From Leptospira sp. GIMC2001 (lineage in GTDB: Bacteria; Spirochaetota; Leptospiria; Leptospirales; Leptospiraceae): DNA of 64,000 bases. The notes beneath the pieces are model-generated. The model was not told the origin of the DNA, did not search any database, and worked only from the letters and a program-made list of their open reading frames with translations. Location of the stretch: assembly GCF_028462125.1 (NCBI RefSeq), contig NZ_CP115469.1, forward strand, positions 19,037 to 83,036, read 5' to 3'. Numbering within the stretch: the stretch's first letter is position 1; every line of letters begins with the position of its first letter. Shown here piece by piece: positions 1-8,772 of the stretch. A program made the translations under genes and the position numbers.

Positions 1-46
1 TTCGAGGAAATTCTAAAGTGAAATCGTGAGAAGCATTTCAAAATAA

Positions 47-78
47 CTTGACGATTATTTGTAGCCTGTCCTTAGTCC
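47..78 (+). promoter_or_regulatory. Candidate phage late promoter P1
   Basis: CTTG at 47-50 is followed after exactly 22 nt by TAGTCC at 73-78, and the ATG of the first large gene comes 7 nt later. The same CTTG-N22-T(T/A)GTCC arrangement recurs at 5634, 15006 and 25990. There is no Shine-Dalgarno between this element and the start codon, so a leaderless transcript beginning at or next to the ATG is possible. Promoter function is inferred from recurrence and position only. Confidence 0.5.
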
Positions 79-85
79 CCAATCC

Positions 86-3000
86 ATGGACAAAAGGATT
101 ACTGAGTTTGTTAAAGGGATCAAAGGATCTCAAAAGGCTGATGCGAAGTATTTAGATCGAAAACTGGTTAACGGAAAGTGGCAATACATTTACGCTACAG
201 TCCAAAAAGTGAATGCGGAAGCCAAAGCAGCCCAGAACTCTTTCCTCTCTAAAATAGCATCCGTTTTCGGGATAAACACCGAGCAGGCCAAGAACAAAGC
301 TGAGGATGAATACAAAGTCCACTCCATTGAATTAAAAGGTGTTTCTCTAACCGATTGGGTATCTCATTTTAATAGATACTTCCAAGAGAAAGAAAAGATA
401 GATTCCAAGTTTAATAAAGATCGAATTCTTGACTCTGGAAAATCCAAAGAGCTTACCGAGAATACAAAATCGAATTCCAACGATCAAAGCCAGTCAACAG
501 AGAAAAAATCCAATTACAAGGTATCGATCTTCAAGCTTTTATATGAGCTATACGGTGATAAAGGACTGTCCTCAAAAGTCGAGAATTCTGATTCCAAAGA
601 TAATTCTACTGATCTTGAGTCATTCGCTCGGGATACTATCAATTCCAAGTCCAATGAATTTAAAGTGCGAGAAATCTCTAAAGTCAATCCAATTGTTGCT
701 GAAAAGATCAAGCAAATATTAGGTGAGAAGGTCGATAATTACACGCACACTATTTCAAGTTACGAAGTAAAACATATTATTAATAATCATGGTGGTGAAA
801 AGGAGCGATTACGAGGGCAGCTACCAATTGGAGTCGAAGATTTTAATAAGATAAAAGAAGTTTTGGATAGTCCTGATCAAATCAAAGAATCCAGACTATC
901 CCACCAAGGTCTTAGGACATTGGAATTTTCCAAGAAAATTGATGATGAATATTATGTTGTTGAAGAAGTGAGTCCTGCAAAAGGAGCCTTTGTCGCAAAG
1001 ACTTTTTATAAAAAAAAGGTGGTTCAGGGTGGCGTGAACCGGATGCCTTTCGACCCCCAACACTTAACGTCCGAAACGTTTCCCCCGTCCCCAATTGAAC
1101 AGAATACAGCTGTATCAGAATTAAGTCAAGTTCAAAATCAAGATCCAAATCTCTCCGATTCATGGACAAGTGAAAACTATCGGTTTAAAGATATCGGTTA
1201 TGTGGCAGGTTCAAGAAAAGAATTAGCTTCGATGAATATTAGAAATTGGGCGAAAGAAGGAAAAAGAATCAGGTCAACGGATATTGATTGGGATGATCTT
1301 GAAAGCAATCCACGAGAAGCGGAAAAACTTATTACAAAATCTAATATTTTTGGAGAAGTGAATTGGGAGAGTCTCAAAGAATCTGGAATGTCGGCAGAGG
1401 CTGGTTACATTCTTTCTAAAGTATATAAGTCTATACCTACTCTACCTGCAGACAGCAATCCAGCGGGACGTAAGCATTATGTGGAGGGTGTCCAATTGGT
1501 TCGAGATCGATTGGAAAAACATAAAACACTGGACGGCCTTCTCTCGGAGATTGGTCAAATTCGAGATGAGTTTTATGGAGTCCTTTACGATGAAAAAGAA
1601 GCCGAGAGAGTAAAAATATTAGAAGCTGAAAGCAGAGATATCGCGATCAAGAATCTTGAATATAATAAAGAAATGTATCGCTTAGCAGATGAATCAAGTT
1701 CAATCCAGGCGAGAAAAACCGCTATTGAAAAAGCAAATAAAGTTGGAATCTATTCATTCAATAGGAATAAGAAAGGTCTGAAAGATCCATTGGTTCATTT
1801 GCCAGCCGAAGCCAAAAAGAAATATCAAGAACTCTTGACCGCAGAAAAAGAACTTACACAAAAGAGAATAAAACATAAAGAAAGTAATGCCTATTTTTCA
1901 GAGCAAACTTATGAATCGCATTCCGATGGAAATGGAGGCGTTGTCTCTAGGCTTAGAAGCGGATACTCATCAGACTTCAATAGAATCAGAACAGAGAAAG
2001 CAGCAATAGATAAAGTAGCTAGAATTCGGTATGCTGGAACCGACCAATTCAAAAACTTAATGGCTTTAGGTGAAGACTTTGTGAAGTCCGTTCATTGGAA
2101 ATCTAGTAAGAATTCTTTTGCTCGTGATGTGGTCAGCGCACAACATGGAAGTATTCCGAAAGACTGGAATTGGGAGAATAAAGAAAAGAAGTCATCTATA
2201 ACCAAGGAAACTACCAAAGGTGGTGTTTCATTCTATCTTAAGGTTGCAGATAAAATAGAAAGGAAAGGTGGAAGATCGATTACGATTGAATCGACCAAGG
2301 AACTCGTTGATACTTTTGGATTCGCAAACGTCCAATCAGGAAACTGGGTTCTTCGAGATTTAACCTCCGCTCAATTCCATACTCAGAAAAGTGCGGAAGC
2401 GTTCATGGATCTTGCGGACATCCTGGGAATCCAGGACAAGGATGTTTCTCTCGATGGGAATCTTTCTATGGCCTTTGGTGCCAGAGGGACAGGTGGATTT
2501 CAAGGAGGGGCAAGCGCACATTATGAACCTGTAAATCGAGTCATAAACATTACCAAGATGAAAGGTGGGGGCTCACTCGCTCATGAGTGGTTCCATGCAA
2601 TTGATAACATCATCATGGCAAAATACGGAGACAGCTGGCAGAAATTCGGAACGTCTAGTCCCGATACAATTACCAATGAGAAACTGAAAACAGCGTTCAA
2701 CAAAGTAACCAGATTACTTGAGGACGGAGATAATCCTGAGATCGTTGTCGTCCAATATCCTGAAACCACTTCCAAGTTGATAAAATCAAATATGGATCGA
2801 TTGTTTAAGAACCAAAACTGGAAGGATTTTAGTAAAGAAGAAGGAATTCAGAAAATCAAAGATCGATTTAATTACAATATAACAGTAAGCAAACTTAAAG
2901 ATTTGGATAAGGAAATCGATGCGATCAAGAAAAAAGATAAAAGTAAATATGCTGGATTCTATCTCGAAGGAAGCCGTAAGTCCTTAAAAAAGAGTCTTAA

Positions 3001-3535
3001 GGCAGCAAACAGCTGGTTGGATGTTTGGCATGCTTACTCTGGAAACAAGGAAGTGGTGGATCTTGCTGATGATTCACAACCTGTCAAGATTCAGAAAGGA
3101 GTAATAAAAGTTCCTTCCGGAAAGAAAATCTCAAATTTCAAAATGAGAGCTCAAGAACTTGACAATGCACAAAATAAGAAAACACCTTATTGGAGTTCGA
3201 CAATCGAAATGGCAGCCAGAGGATTTCAGTCCTTTGTTGAAGACTCACTAGAAAAAGTAAATAGGAAGAATGATTACCTTTCTAGCTACGCGGACAATAA
3301 ATACTACAATGATCCGATTTTTGGTAAGACTTTTCCATTCCCGGAAGGTGAAGAACGAACAAAACTGAACGAAGCGTATCTAGAGCTATTCAAAGCTCTA
3401 AAAGAAGAAAACGGCTTTCATGACCTTCGGGCATTTGCTAAGTCTTTCTTTTTCCAAAAACAATCCATCAATTTCGACCTATTTAAAGCGAAACTCGTGA
3501 TCAAGAAATTTCTCAAAGGACAGCAGGTAGCATAA
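86..3535 (+). CDS. Giant polyvalent head protein: PBECR nuclease plus LPD1 metallopeptidase-like domain
   Basis: This 1149-residue protein has the look of the phage polyvalent proteins thought to be packaged in the capsid and injected with the DNA. Residues about 209-315 match the phage Barnase-EndoU-ColicinE5-RelE-like (PBECR) nuclease fold, with histidines at about 230 and 235 in KHIINNHGG. Residues about 720-900 match large polyvalent protein-associated domain 1, including AFGARG and a zinc-protease-like HEWFH at 833-837. The middle is charged and probably coiled coil. FVKG at 8, FVKS at 665 and FAKS at 1117 match a motif shared across the head module. The ATG lies 7 nt after promoter-like P1 and has no Shine-Dalgarno; the stop overlaps the next ATG. 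Domain calls are by family resemblance and the substrate is unknown. Confidence 0.75.
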   Translation: MDKRITEFVKGIKGSQKADAKYLDRKLVNGKWQYIYATVQKVNAEAKAAQNSFLSKIASVFGINTEQAKNKAEDEYKVHSIELKGVSLTDWVSHFNRYFQEKEKIDSKFNKDRILDSGKSKELTENTKSNSNDQSQSTEKKSNYKVSIFKLLYELYGDKGLSSKVENSDSKDNSTDLESFARDTINSKSNEFKVREISKVNPIVAEKIKQILGEKVDNYTHTISSYEVKHIINNHGGEKERLRGQLPIGVEDFNKIKEVLDSPDQIKESRLSHQGLRTLEFSKKIDDEYYVVEEVSPAKGAFVAKTFYKKKVVQGGVNRMPFDPQHLTSETFPPSPIEQNTAVSELSQVQNQDPNLSDSWTSENYRFKDIGYVAGSRKELASMNIRNWAKEGKRIRSTDIDWDDLESNPREAEKLITKSNIFGEVNWESLKESGMSAEAGYILSKVYKSIPTLPADSNPAGRKHYVEGVQLVRDRLEKHKTLDGLLSEIGQIRDEFYGVLYDEKEAERVKILEAESRDIAIKNLEYNKEMYRLADESSSIQARKTAIEKANKVGIYSFNRNKKGLKDPLVHLPAEAKKKYQELLTAEKELTQKRIKHKESNAYFSEQTYESHSDGNGGVVSRLRSGYSSDFNRIRTEKAAIDKVARIRYAGTDQFKNLMALGEDFVKSVHWKSSKNSFARDVVSAQHGSIPKDWNWENKEKKSSITKETTKGGVSFYLKVADKIERKGGRSITIESTKELVDTFGFANVQSGNWVLRDLTSAQFHTQKSAEAFMDLADILGIQDKDVSLDGNLSMAFGARGTGGFQGGASAHYEPVNRVINITKMKGGGSLAHEWFHAIDNIIMAKYGDSWQKFGTSSPDTITNEKLKTAFNKVTRLLEDGDNPEIVVVQYPETTSKLIKSNMDRLFKNQNWKDFSKEEGIQKIKDRFNYNITVSKLKDLDKEIDAIKKKDKSKYAGFYLEGSRKSLKKSLKAANSWLDVWHAYSGNKEVVDLADDSQPVKIQKGVIKVPSGKKISNFKMRAQELDNAQNKKTPYWSSTIEMAARGFQSFVEDSLEKVNRKNDYLSSYADNKYYNDPIFGKTFPFPEGEERTKLNEAYLELFKALKEENGFHDLRAFAKSFFFQKQSINFDLFKAKLVIKKFLKGQQVA

Positions 3536-4482
3536 TGACTCGCACATTTAAAGGATTTACATATAACAACCCCGATACGATAGCACATAGAGACTTATTA
3601 CAGATTGTCTATTCTGGAAAAGAACTTCATACATTGGAGACCATGCCTGAAAGCATTGGATGGGGTTCTCTCGTGACCTCCGACGAGATTCGATATTCTC
3701 TCATGTCTGGAAACGGACGATTAACCACCGTTGATGGATCTCAGATCACGAATGAGAATCTGGATGGGTTTGTTGATCAAACAGTTCGAGCATTGTCCGA
3801 GGAATTAGAACACGATATCTACCCTACTCTCTATCGACATCGACCAACTGGAAACGGACATAGAATGATAGAGCCTCATGCAAAGTGGTATGACGCTCAC
3901 GATTATCAACAAAGAGATCCAGAAAAGAATTTCTATATAAATTTAAGACACAGACCAATTATCAAAATACTCAAATGGGATTTCGTGAATCCCATTAACC
4001 GCGACCAAAACAGTAGCTCGGAAAGAGATCCGATCATTGATCTAATGCCAAGACTCAGGGTCACTTACGATACGGGAATCGTTCAATCAGTGGGAATTAT
4101 AGGTGGTGGAGCTCAATTTAACCGGAATGCTGCGATGCGATCACACAGAATTTTGAGCTATGGTCCAACTAAAATGCCTAACTGCTACTATCTTGATTTT
4201 ATTTCTGGATACGATCAAGCGTCTAGGGTTCCTGCAGAACTCAGAGAACTCGTTGGACTGATTGTCGCGATCAAGGTAATGTCCATCTATGGAGATGGTC
4301 GCGCGGCCGGTGTAGCTTCCTTCTCGATCAGTGCTGGTGTCCTCCATGAATCTGTGTCCACCACTCAGTCAGCTACAAGCGCAATGTACGGTGCACGTAT
4401 CTTAGAACTCAAAGTTCAGGTTAAAGAATGGTATGAACGACATTTTAATAGATATAAACCAATACGTATGGCTATTCTATAA
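3535..4482 (+). CDS. Phage virion protein, head or connector type, unknown function
   Basis: I do not recognise a named family. The 315-residue protein starts one base before the end of the preceding polyvalent gene, so the two are probably translationally coupled. It is soluble-looking, with no signal peptide or membrane segment. The C-terminal third (VGLIVAIKVMSIYGDGRAAG and the following Ser/Thr-rich helix) reads like a conserved structural domain, and the position between an injected protein and the capsid genes suggests a portal-proximal, connector or completion role. That role is inferred from position only. Confidence 0.55.
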   Translation: MTRTFKGFTYNNPDTIAHRDLLQIVYSGKELHTLETMPESIGWGSLVTSDEIRYSLMSGNGRLTTVDGSQITNENLDGFVDQTVRALSEELEHDIYPTLYRHRPTGNGHRMIEPHAKWYDAHDYQQRDPEKNFYINLRHRPIIKILKWDFVNPINRDQNSSSERDPIIDLMPRLRVTYDTGIVQSVGIIGGGAQFNRNAAMRSHRILSYGPTKMPNCYYLDFISGYDQASRVPAELRELVGLIVAIKVMSIYGDGRAAGVASFSISAGVLHESVSTTQSATSAMYGARILELKVQVKEWYERHFNRYKPIRMAIL

Positions 4483-4507
4483 AAATTTCTTGTCCTCTAT
4501 TTGGCTC

Positions 4508-4524
4508 TGTCTCAATGTGAGACA
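4508..4524. promoter_or_regulatory. 17-bp palindrome TGTCTCA-ATG-TGAGACA (candidate operator)
   Basis: A perfect 7-bp inverted repeat with a 3-bp spacer lies 15 nt upstream of the small membrane protein gene at 4539. Near-identical palindromes occur at 36696, 40944 and 42990, which suggests a binding site for one phage-encoded regulator. Function is inferred. Confidence 0.5.
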
Positions 4525-4538
4525 AAGGCAAATTACAC

Positions 4539-4703
4539 ATGAAAATCCTGTTCTTTATAATCTACGTTAGCCTAATTGCTATGGTTGGCGTTGCTATCTT
4601 CTTAATCGTTCTGACGTTTGCCACTCTTTCTTCTTTATTCGATTCTAAGGAAAAAGAAAAACTAGAAAACGAAATATTCTCTAAATGGATGGAATTCGAA
4701 TGA
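4539..4703 (+). CDS. Small single-span membrane protein, 54 aa
   Basis: The ORF encodes a hydrophobic N-terminal span (about residues 3-30, starting MKILFFIIYVSLIAMV) followed by a charged Lys/Glu tail. It begins directly after the 4508 palindrome and its stop overlaps the ATG of the next small gene (ATGA at 4700). Three such overlaps in a row make 4539-5310 a tightly coupled mini-operon. It could be holin-like or an envelope-directed accessory protein, but no family is recognised. Confidence 0.55.
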   Translation: MKILFFIIYVSLIAMVGVAIFLIVLTFATLSSLFDSKEKEKLENEIFSKWMEFE

Positions 4704-4891
4704 ACCAATATCTGAAACAGATCATAACCCAGATCATAACCCAGATCAAGAGACGTATTCTTATTTTGATTATCAAACACCTAAAGAGAAATTACAGAGA
4801 ATATATCGTTGAGGATAAGGCTTTCGGATATAGCTCATGGACTTGGACGCATAAATTAGAAATTGAGATTAACGGACAGGAAATAGAATGA
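4700..4891 (+). CDS. Small basic hypothetical protein, 63 aa
   Basis: The start is chosen at ATG 4700 because it overlaps the preceding stop as ATGA; an upstream in-frame ATG at 4685 would give a longer overlap. The N-terminus is an amphipathic, basic helix (QIITQIITQIKRRILILII) encoded over a 12-nt tandem repeat. The C-terminal half looks like a short beta strand pair. It sits in a coupled three-gene unit with a membrane protein before it. No family is recognised. Confidence 0.45.
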   Translation: MNQYLKQIITQIITQIKRRILILIIKHLKRNYREYIVEDKAFGYSSWTWTHKLEIEINGQEIE

Positions 4892-5310
4892 AAAGATTTC
4901 AGAACAAAAGAATGAAGGAGCTCGCGACCCTAGAACAAGCCGAACTGATGAAATTTCAGTACAAGTTCTATCGAGAGAACATGTGGTGGATCCATAGAAA
5001 ATTAGTTACCTGGACTTTTTTCCTGAAATGGTATTGGCTATCCAGTTTCATTCAGTCGTTCGCTGCCTTTTCGATCACAAACGTTTCTACTATTCCTCCA
5101 CAAGTTGATATCTATTCATTTGGAAGCTGGAGAAATGGTGTTGGTTGTTTTTACTGGAGAAGGGGAAATCTCATATTAGCTGATCTTCTTTGTCATCCTC
5201 AAACACCAATTGCAGTTGATAAAAACAAAAAGCTTATCGCATCAAACTATCGTGAAGTGTCTGAAAAAGCTCCTGATTCAGAGCCGATATCTGAGAAGCA
5301 ATCTCCTTAA
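4888..5310 (+). CDS. Hypothetical protein with Trp-rich hydrophobic segment, 140 aa
   Basis: The ATG overlaps the previous stop (ATGA at 4888). Residues about 35-65 are rich in Trp, Phe and Leu and may form one membrane-associated helix; the C-terminus is polar. The 3' end overlaps the end of a convergent minus-strand gene by about 77 nt, which is unusual and means one of the two may be shorter in reality. No homologous family is recognised. Confidence 0.45.
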   Translation: MKRFQNKRMKELATLEQAELMKFQYKFYRENMWWIHRKLVTWTFFLKWYWLSSFIQSFAAFSITNVSTIPPQVDIYSFGSWRNGVGCFYWRRGNLILADLLCHPQTPIAVDKNKKLIASNYREVSEKAPDSEPISEKQSP

Positions 5311-5578
5311 GACCTGGAGCTTTATCTTTTTTCTTTTTCTGGTTTGGAGTCATTATCGAATAGAGGTCTCGGTGTCTTAGTATGATAGCGTTGATCACTA
5401 TCTCGATTCTCTTTTTCTGCGAGATAGTTAAGTAATCGGGTTTACGTCTAATATTTCTTAGTATCTTCAATTGAGAAGGTGTGATTATCACCTTCTTCTC
5501 TCCATACAATCCAATTAATCTATCGATTGCCCCATGAACCATCATGAACTCTGCGCGAGAAATATTATAGCCTTCCAT
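5234..5578 (-). CDS. Small helical hypothetical protein, minus strand
   Basis: This roughly 114-residue, strongly helical and Lys/Ile-rich protein is encoded against the flanking genes. The start is placed at ATG 5578; a TTG at 5584 would add two residues, and neither has a good Shine-Dalgarno. It lies divergently next to promoter-like P2. Its size, charge and isolation would suit a small regulator of the late region, but no DNA-binding motif can be named. Confidence 0.4.
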   Translation of the reverse strand: MEGYNISRAEFMMVHGAIDRLIGLYGEKKVIITPSQLKILRNIRRKPDYLTISQKKRIEIVINAIILRHRDLYSIMTPNQKKKKDKAPGLKEIASQISALNQELFQTLHDSLMR

Positions 5579-5633
5579 CTCCAATCGACATTGTTCGAGC
5601 CATAAAAAAATATCAAGTTAAAACATTTTTTTG

Positions 5634-5665
5634 CTTGCAAAAAGCGTAGTACCAATCTTTTGTCC
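5634..5665 (+). promoter_or_regulatory. Candidate phage late promoter P2
   Basis: CTTG at 5634-5637, 22 nt, then TTGTCC at 5660-5665 match the shared late motif. Unlike the other copies, the first gene here starts 37 nt downstream and has its own Shine-Dalgarno (GAGGGA). Confidence 0.5.
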
Positions 5666-5702
5666 GATCCTTAGAAATTCGATCGGTGTTTGAGGGAAAT
5701 AA

Positions 5703-6497
5703 ATGACTGCAATGCTATCTAGGGATATTGAACAAGTTCAAGGTGACTTTGAAAAGCGTGAGCTTTACATAACTTCTACACTACGACAAGGGATCTCTCC
5801 TAAAGCTGGGACTAAGCCTTTTTTCGTTACTGAAACAGATACAGATCGAAGATACTTTTGGTCGGGTTTGAATTGGATTCTTCTTACTTCCGATCCCGGT
5901 GCATGCGATATCAATGTTCTTCGTCTAGCATCAAACGTTGCTGATGAACAAACAATTACCATTGGCCTTGATGTTTATGAACTCGATCGAGCTGATGATG
6001 GAGTTACAGAAGGTCGAATCCCTGTCAAAGGTCATGCAGGAGACACTCCAGCAGCTGTTTCCGTTGCGATCGTTGATACGGTGAATTCCAACGTTAATTC
6101 CCAAGTCCGTGCAATTAAGATCTCGGATAACGAAATACTTTTCCATACGCCTCAGGCTGGATCTAAGGCAATTCCTTGCTCAGAGACTCTTGCAGGTGCA
6201 AACAATGAATTCGCATCGGCCACAACATACGGTGGAAGAAAAGCCGGGACTCTTCAGTCTCCGAAATTTAACCGGGTTCCATTGGCTGTCGAAGTTGCTT
6301 TAGGGAATGTGCACTTTGTTTTTGATCTCGTTCCTGTGGTTGTGGACATTAAGTCCGTTACAACCGCGACTCCTGGAGTTACTCAAGCTTGGGATGGAGC
6401 AGTTGCAGTTTCTGGAAACAGAGTCACTGCTGGAAACGGTGGATCCACTGATTGGACTACTGCTCAAACTCTGAGACTTGAGGTTGGAGTCGCTTAA
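5703..6497 (+). CDS. Virion structural protein, decoration or fibre type
   Basis: The 264-residue protein begins six bases after GAGGGA. It opens with a phage-structural signature region (FFVTETDTDRRYFWSG) and continues as a beta-rich, Gly/Thr/Val-rich sequence typical of decoration or head-fibre proteins. It is the first gene after P2 and precedes two more small beta-rich proteins and the prohead protease. Its last base is shared with the next ATG. I infer a capsid surface role from composition and position. Confidence 0.55.
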   Translation: MTAMLSRDIEQVQGDFEKRELYITSTLRQGISPKAGTKPFFVTETDTDRRYFWSGLNWILLTSDPGACDINVLRLASNVADEQTITIGLDVYELDRADDGVTEGRIPVKGHAGDTPAAVSVAIVDTVNSNVNSQVRAIKISDNEILFHTPQAGSKAIPCSETLAGANNEFASATTYGGRKAGTLQSPKFNRVPLAVEVALGNVHFVFDLVPVVVDIKSVTTATPGVTQAWDGAVAVSGNRVTAGNGGSTDWTTAQTLRLEVGVA

Positions 6498-6802
6498 TGC
6501 AAAAAGCTCCTAACGCACAGGATCTTGCATTTGCACCGATCCTAAACCAGATTACAGTTCCTCATACAGCTGGAGCTGTTTCACTGAATGAGGAAGATCG
6601 TTTCTATGCGATCACCGAAGTTCGTGCGGCCGGTGCCTGGACTTGTGCGTATAAAAACTCCGATCCAAATGCAGATGATCAAAATCGAAATGGAAGTGGA
6701 AACCAGTTGTTTCCCGTACCCTGGATTGTTGAGCGAGCTGTGTTCACGGATGTAACCGAAGTATCGGGTTATTTCATTCCGGCCATGAAGGTGGGAAGAT
6801 AA
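6497..6802 (+). CDS. Small virion-associated protein, 101 aa
   Basis: The ATG overlaps the preceding stop by one base. The product is a compact, beta-type protein with no signal or membrane segment. It lies between two probable capsid-surface proteins and upstream of the head protease, so a head decoration or completion role is likely. No family is recognised. Confidence 0.5.
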   Translation: MQKAPNAQDLAFAPILNQITVPHTAGAVSLNEEDRFYAITEVRAAGAWTCAYKNSDPNADDQNRNGSGNQLFPVPWIVERAVFTDVTEVSGYFIPAMKVGR

Positions 6803-6804
6803 TC

Positions 6805-7209
6805 ATGACTCCACGACTTAGAATTCATACCCAATTATCTCGGATCTCTGAGAATGGAACAAAATTCAGTCTACCGGATTACCAAAGAGAACTTCCGTTC
6901 AAGAGCGGAGTTTTTCGTGAGTTCGATATAATCGATAACTCTCAGGTAAATACCCAAATCACTCCGCTTGTGATTCCTGTTGATCCGTTAACAAAGGGAG
7001 TCTTTATCCAAGCGACTTACAGTGAAAATTATTTAACGGACAATATCGCAAAAGGTGATCCAGCTATTATCCAAGTTGAATTTGATGAGTCCGCTTTGTG
7101 GCTCGAAGCATCCGGTTTTAATTTAGAAAATTTCACACCAACGCATATTAAAATCAAAGCAGTGGGTGATAAAAAAATCCAAGTTGAGAGGACTATCTGT
7201 GCAGGGTGA
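6805..7209 (+). CDS. Small virion-associated protein, 134 aa
   Basis: The gene starts two bases after the previous stop. It encodes a beta-rich protein (ITPLVIPVDPLTKGVFIQAT) without recognisable motifs. The last codons overlap the start of the protease gene, consistent with coupled expression of the head operon. A structural role is inferred from position only. Confidence 0.5.
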   Translation: MTPRLRIHTQLSRISENGTKFSLPDYQRELPFKSGVFREFDIIDNSQVNTQITPLVIPVDPLTKGVFIQATYSENYLTDNIAKGDPAIIQVEFDESALWLEASGFNLENFTPTHIKIKAVGDKKIQVERTICAG

Positions 7210-8020
7210 ATTTCTCTTTATTAAATCTGCGATCATCGATGATATCGAAGTCGAAAAGGACATGGTCAACCTATTGCTTCGTTTTTCTTCGGAAACACGA
7301 GACAAGCAAGGTGACTTGTTTTTAAAAAGTGCTTGGACTCATCCTGAAGATGTTCAGTTCTTCATGAAAAAAGGTGTCATCGACTGGAATCATCTTTCTC
7401 GAGCTGGACGGTTCTTGAAATCGAATGCTTCAGTCGAAGAACGTGCAGCAGCCGAAATGATCGCTACAGGTGCAATTCTTGGCTTACCTAAAGGGAAAGG
7501 AATTTATCAAGACGGTGATCGTCCGACTTGTGAAGCAAAAATCAACGCAAAGAATCCTTATATAGCATCTTACATTCCACTTTTAAAAGAAGGATATAAA
7601 GGACTTGAGGCATCAGCAGCTGGTGGAGCGTTTCAACCGTCTGGTGAAACCATATTAAAACATGGTGAGAACACTTGGGATCGAGCAGTTATTTCCCATA
7701 TCGCTATATGTCCTTCCAATGAAGCGATAAACCAACACACTGAAATTGAACTTATTAAATCGGCAATGGCCGATCATCTTGGATTTAAGCCAGGGACTCC
7801 GACTAAAGTAGCTCCGACTTCTGTTCAAGATCCAGCTTTTGAATTTATTAAATCGCAACCAGGATACAAAGTATGGGTTGCAAATCAACTCATCGATAGA
7901 ATCGAAAACGGAATCATTGCACAGAAGTTTGACGCTGTTTATGGATTCTTAAAATCACACGGGATTCCGGATCAGGACTCTCACGACCACGCAATACACC
8001 TATTGTCACTATTAAGGTAA
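7199..8020 (+). CDS. Prohead serine protease (XkdF/S78-like)
   Basis: The protein of about 273 residues resembles caudoviral prohead proteases: VNLLLRFSSETRDKQGDLF near the N-terminus, a histidine in IDWNH and a serine in LEASAAGG as likely catalytic residues. GTG 7199 is chosen as start because AGAGG sits 7 nt upstream; an in-frame GTG at 7166 has no such site. The protein carries the F-x-K-S motif five times (F7, F41, F72, F216, F250), which would fit self-processing. It sits immediately before scaffold and capsid genes, as is usual for head maturation proteases. Confidence 0.65.
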   Translation: MQGEFLFIKSAIIDDIEVEKDMVNLLLRFSSETRDKQGDLFLKSAWTHPEDVQFFMKKGVIDWNHLSRAGRFLKSNASVEERAAAEMIATGAILGLPKGKGIYQDGDRPTCEAKINAKNPYIASYIPLLKEGYKGLEASAAGGAFQPSGETILKHGENTWDRAVISHIAICPSNEAINQHTEIELIKSAMADHLGFKPGTPTKVAPTSVQDPAFEFIKSQPGYKVWVANQLIDRIENGIIAQKFDAVYGFLKSHGIPDQDSHDHAIHLLSLLR

Positions 8021-8034
8021 GAAAGGAAAGGAAG

Positions 8035-8772
8035 ATGGAAAAGGAAAAAACTTTTAAAGAAAAATTACAGGAATTCGTAAAATCCATGGCAGGAGGAGAT
8101 CCTACACCACCTCCTCCAGCGCCGGAAGGTGGAAAAGGAGAATCGGAAATTACTGAAGAAGTTTTGACCAATCTTCAAAAAGCTCTTGAAGCTGGGGAGA
8201 TCATTCCTGTGGAAGAAGCTAGTGTCCGCACTTGGTGTGAGACTCAGAAACTTAGTCCAGAGGCTTGTACAGTTGTCTGGGAAAATCTCAGTCAGTCTCT
8301 CGGTGATCAAGGAGCTCAACCTCCGGCTGATACTCCACCTGCAGAACCCACTCAACCAATTCAAAAAGGTGGGGACAAGGGAGAGGAATTTCCGGAGCTA
8401 AAGGAATTCGCAAAATCACTTAGTGCTTATCAAGCTGATCAAGCAACTATAGAGAAAGCTCTCGCTGGAATCTTGGATCAAAACTCTGCGATGAAGAAAC
8501 AATTGGAAGTAATTCCACAGCTTACAGCGCAAGTTGAGTTCCTAAAATCGCAAATGGGTATTCTTGCAAAGACTCCAGTGGGTCCTAAGACTCCGGCCAT
8601 CGGTGCAGGAGACATTCCGAACGAACCTGGAAAAGCGGAGATCAAGAAAGTTCTGTATAAAGCTGTTGAAGACAAACAGATTGCTTTGGCAGATTTCATG
8701 ACCTTCAACTCCAAAGGCGTTCAAACAGATGCAGTGAAATTGTTTTTAAAATCTCAGGGAGGAAACATCTAG
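8035..8772 (+). CDS. Scaffold protein
   Basis: The 245-residue product is acidic, Pro-rich near the N-terminus (a run of prolines and glycines at about 23-34) and helical after that, the usual profile of a capsid scaffold. It lies between the protease and the major capsid protein and has a strong Shine-Dalgarno (AAGGAAGATGG context). FVKS at 14, FAKS at 125, FLKS at 169 and FLKS at 237 match the head-module motif and are natural candidates for cleavage during maturation. The stop abuts the next ATG. Confidence 0.65.
   Translation: MEKEKTFKEKLQEFVKSMAGGDPTPPPPAPEGGKGESEITEEVLTNLQKALEAGEIIPVEEASVRTWCETQKLSPEACTVVWENLSQSLGDQGAQPPADTPPAEPTQPIQKGGDKGEEFPELKEFAKSLSAYQADQATIEKALAGILDQNSAMKKQLEVIPQLTAQVEFLKSQMGILAKTPVGPKTPAIGAGDIPNEPGKAEIKKVLYKAVEDKQIALADFMTFNSKGVQTDAVKLFLKSQGGNI

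Noticed and set aside
4718..4748. 12-nt tandem repeat CAGATCATAACC
   Set aside because: Only about 2.6 units inside a coding sequence; likely incidental amino-acid repeat rather than an iteron.
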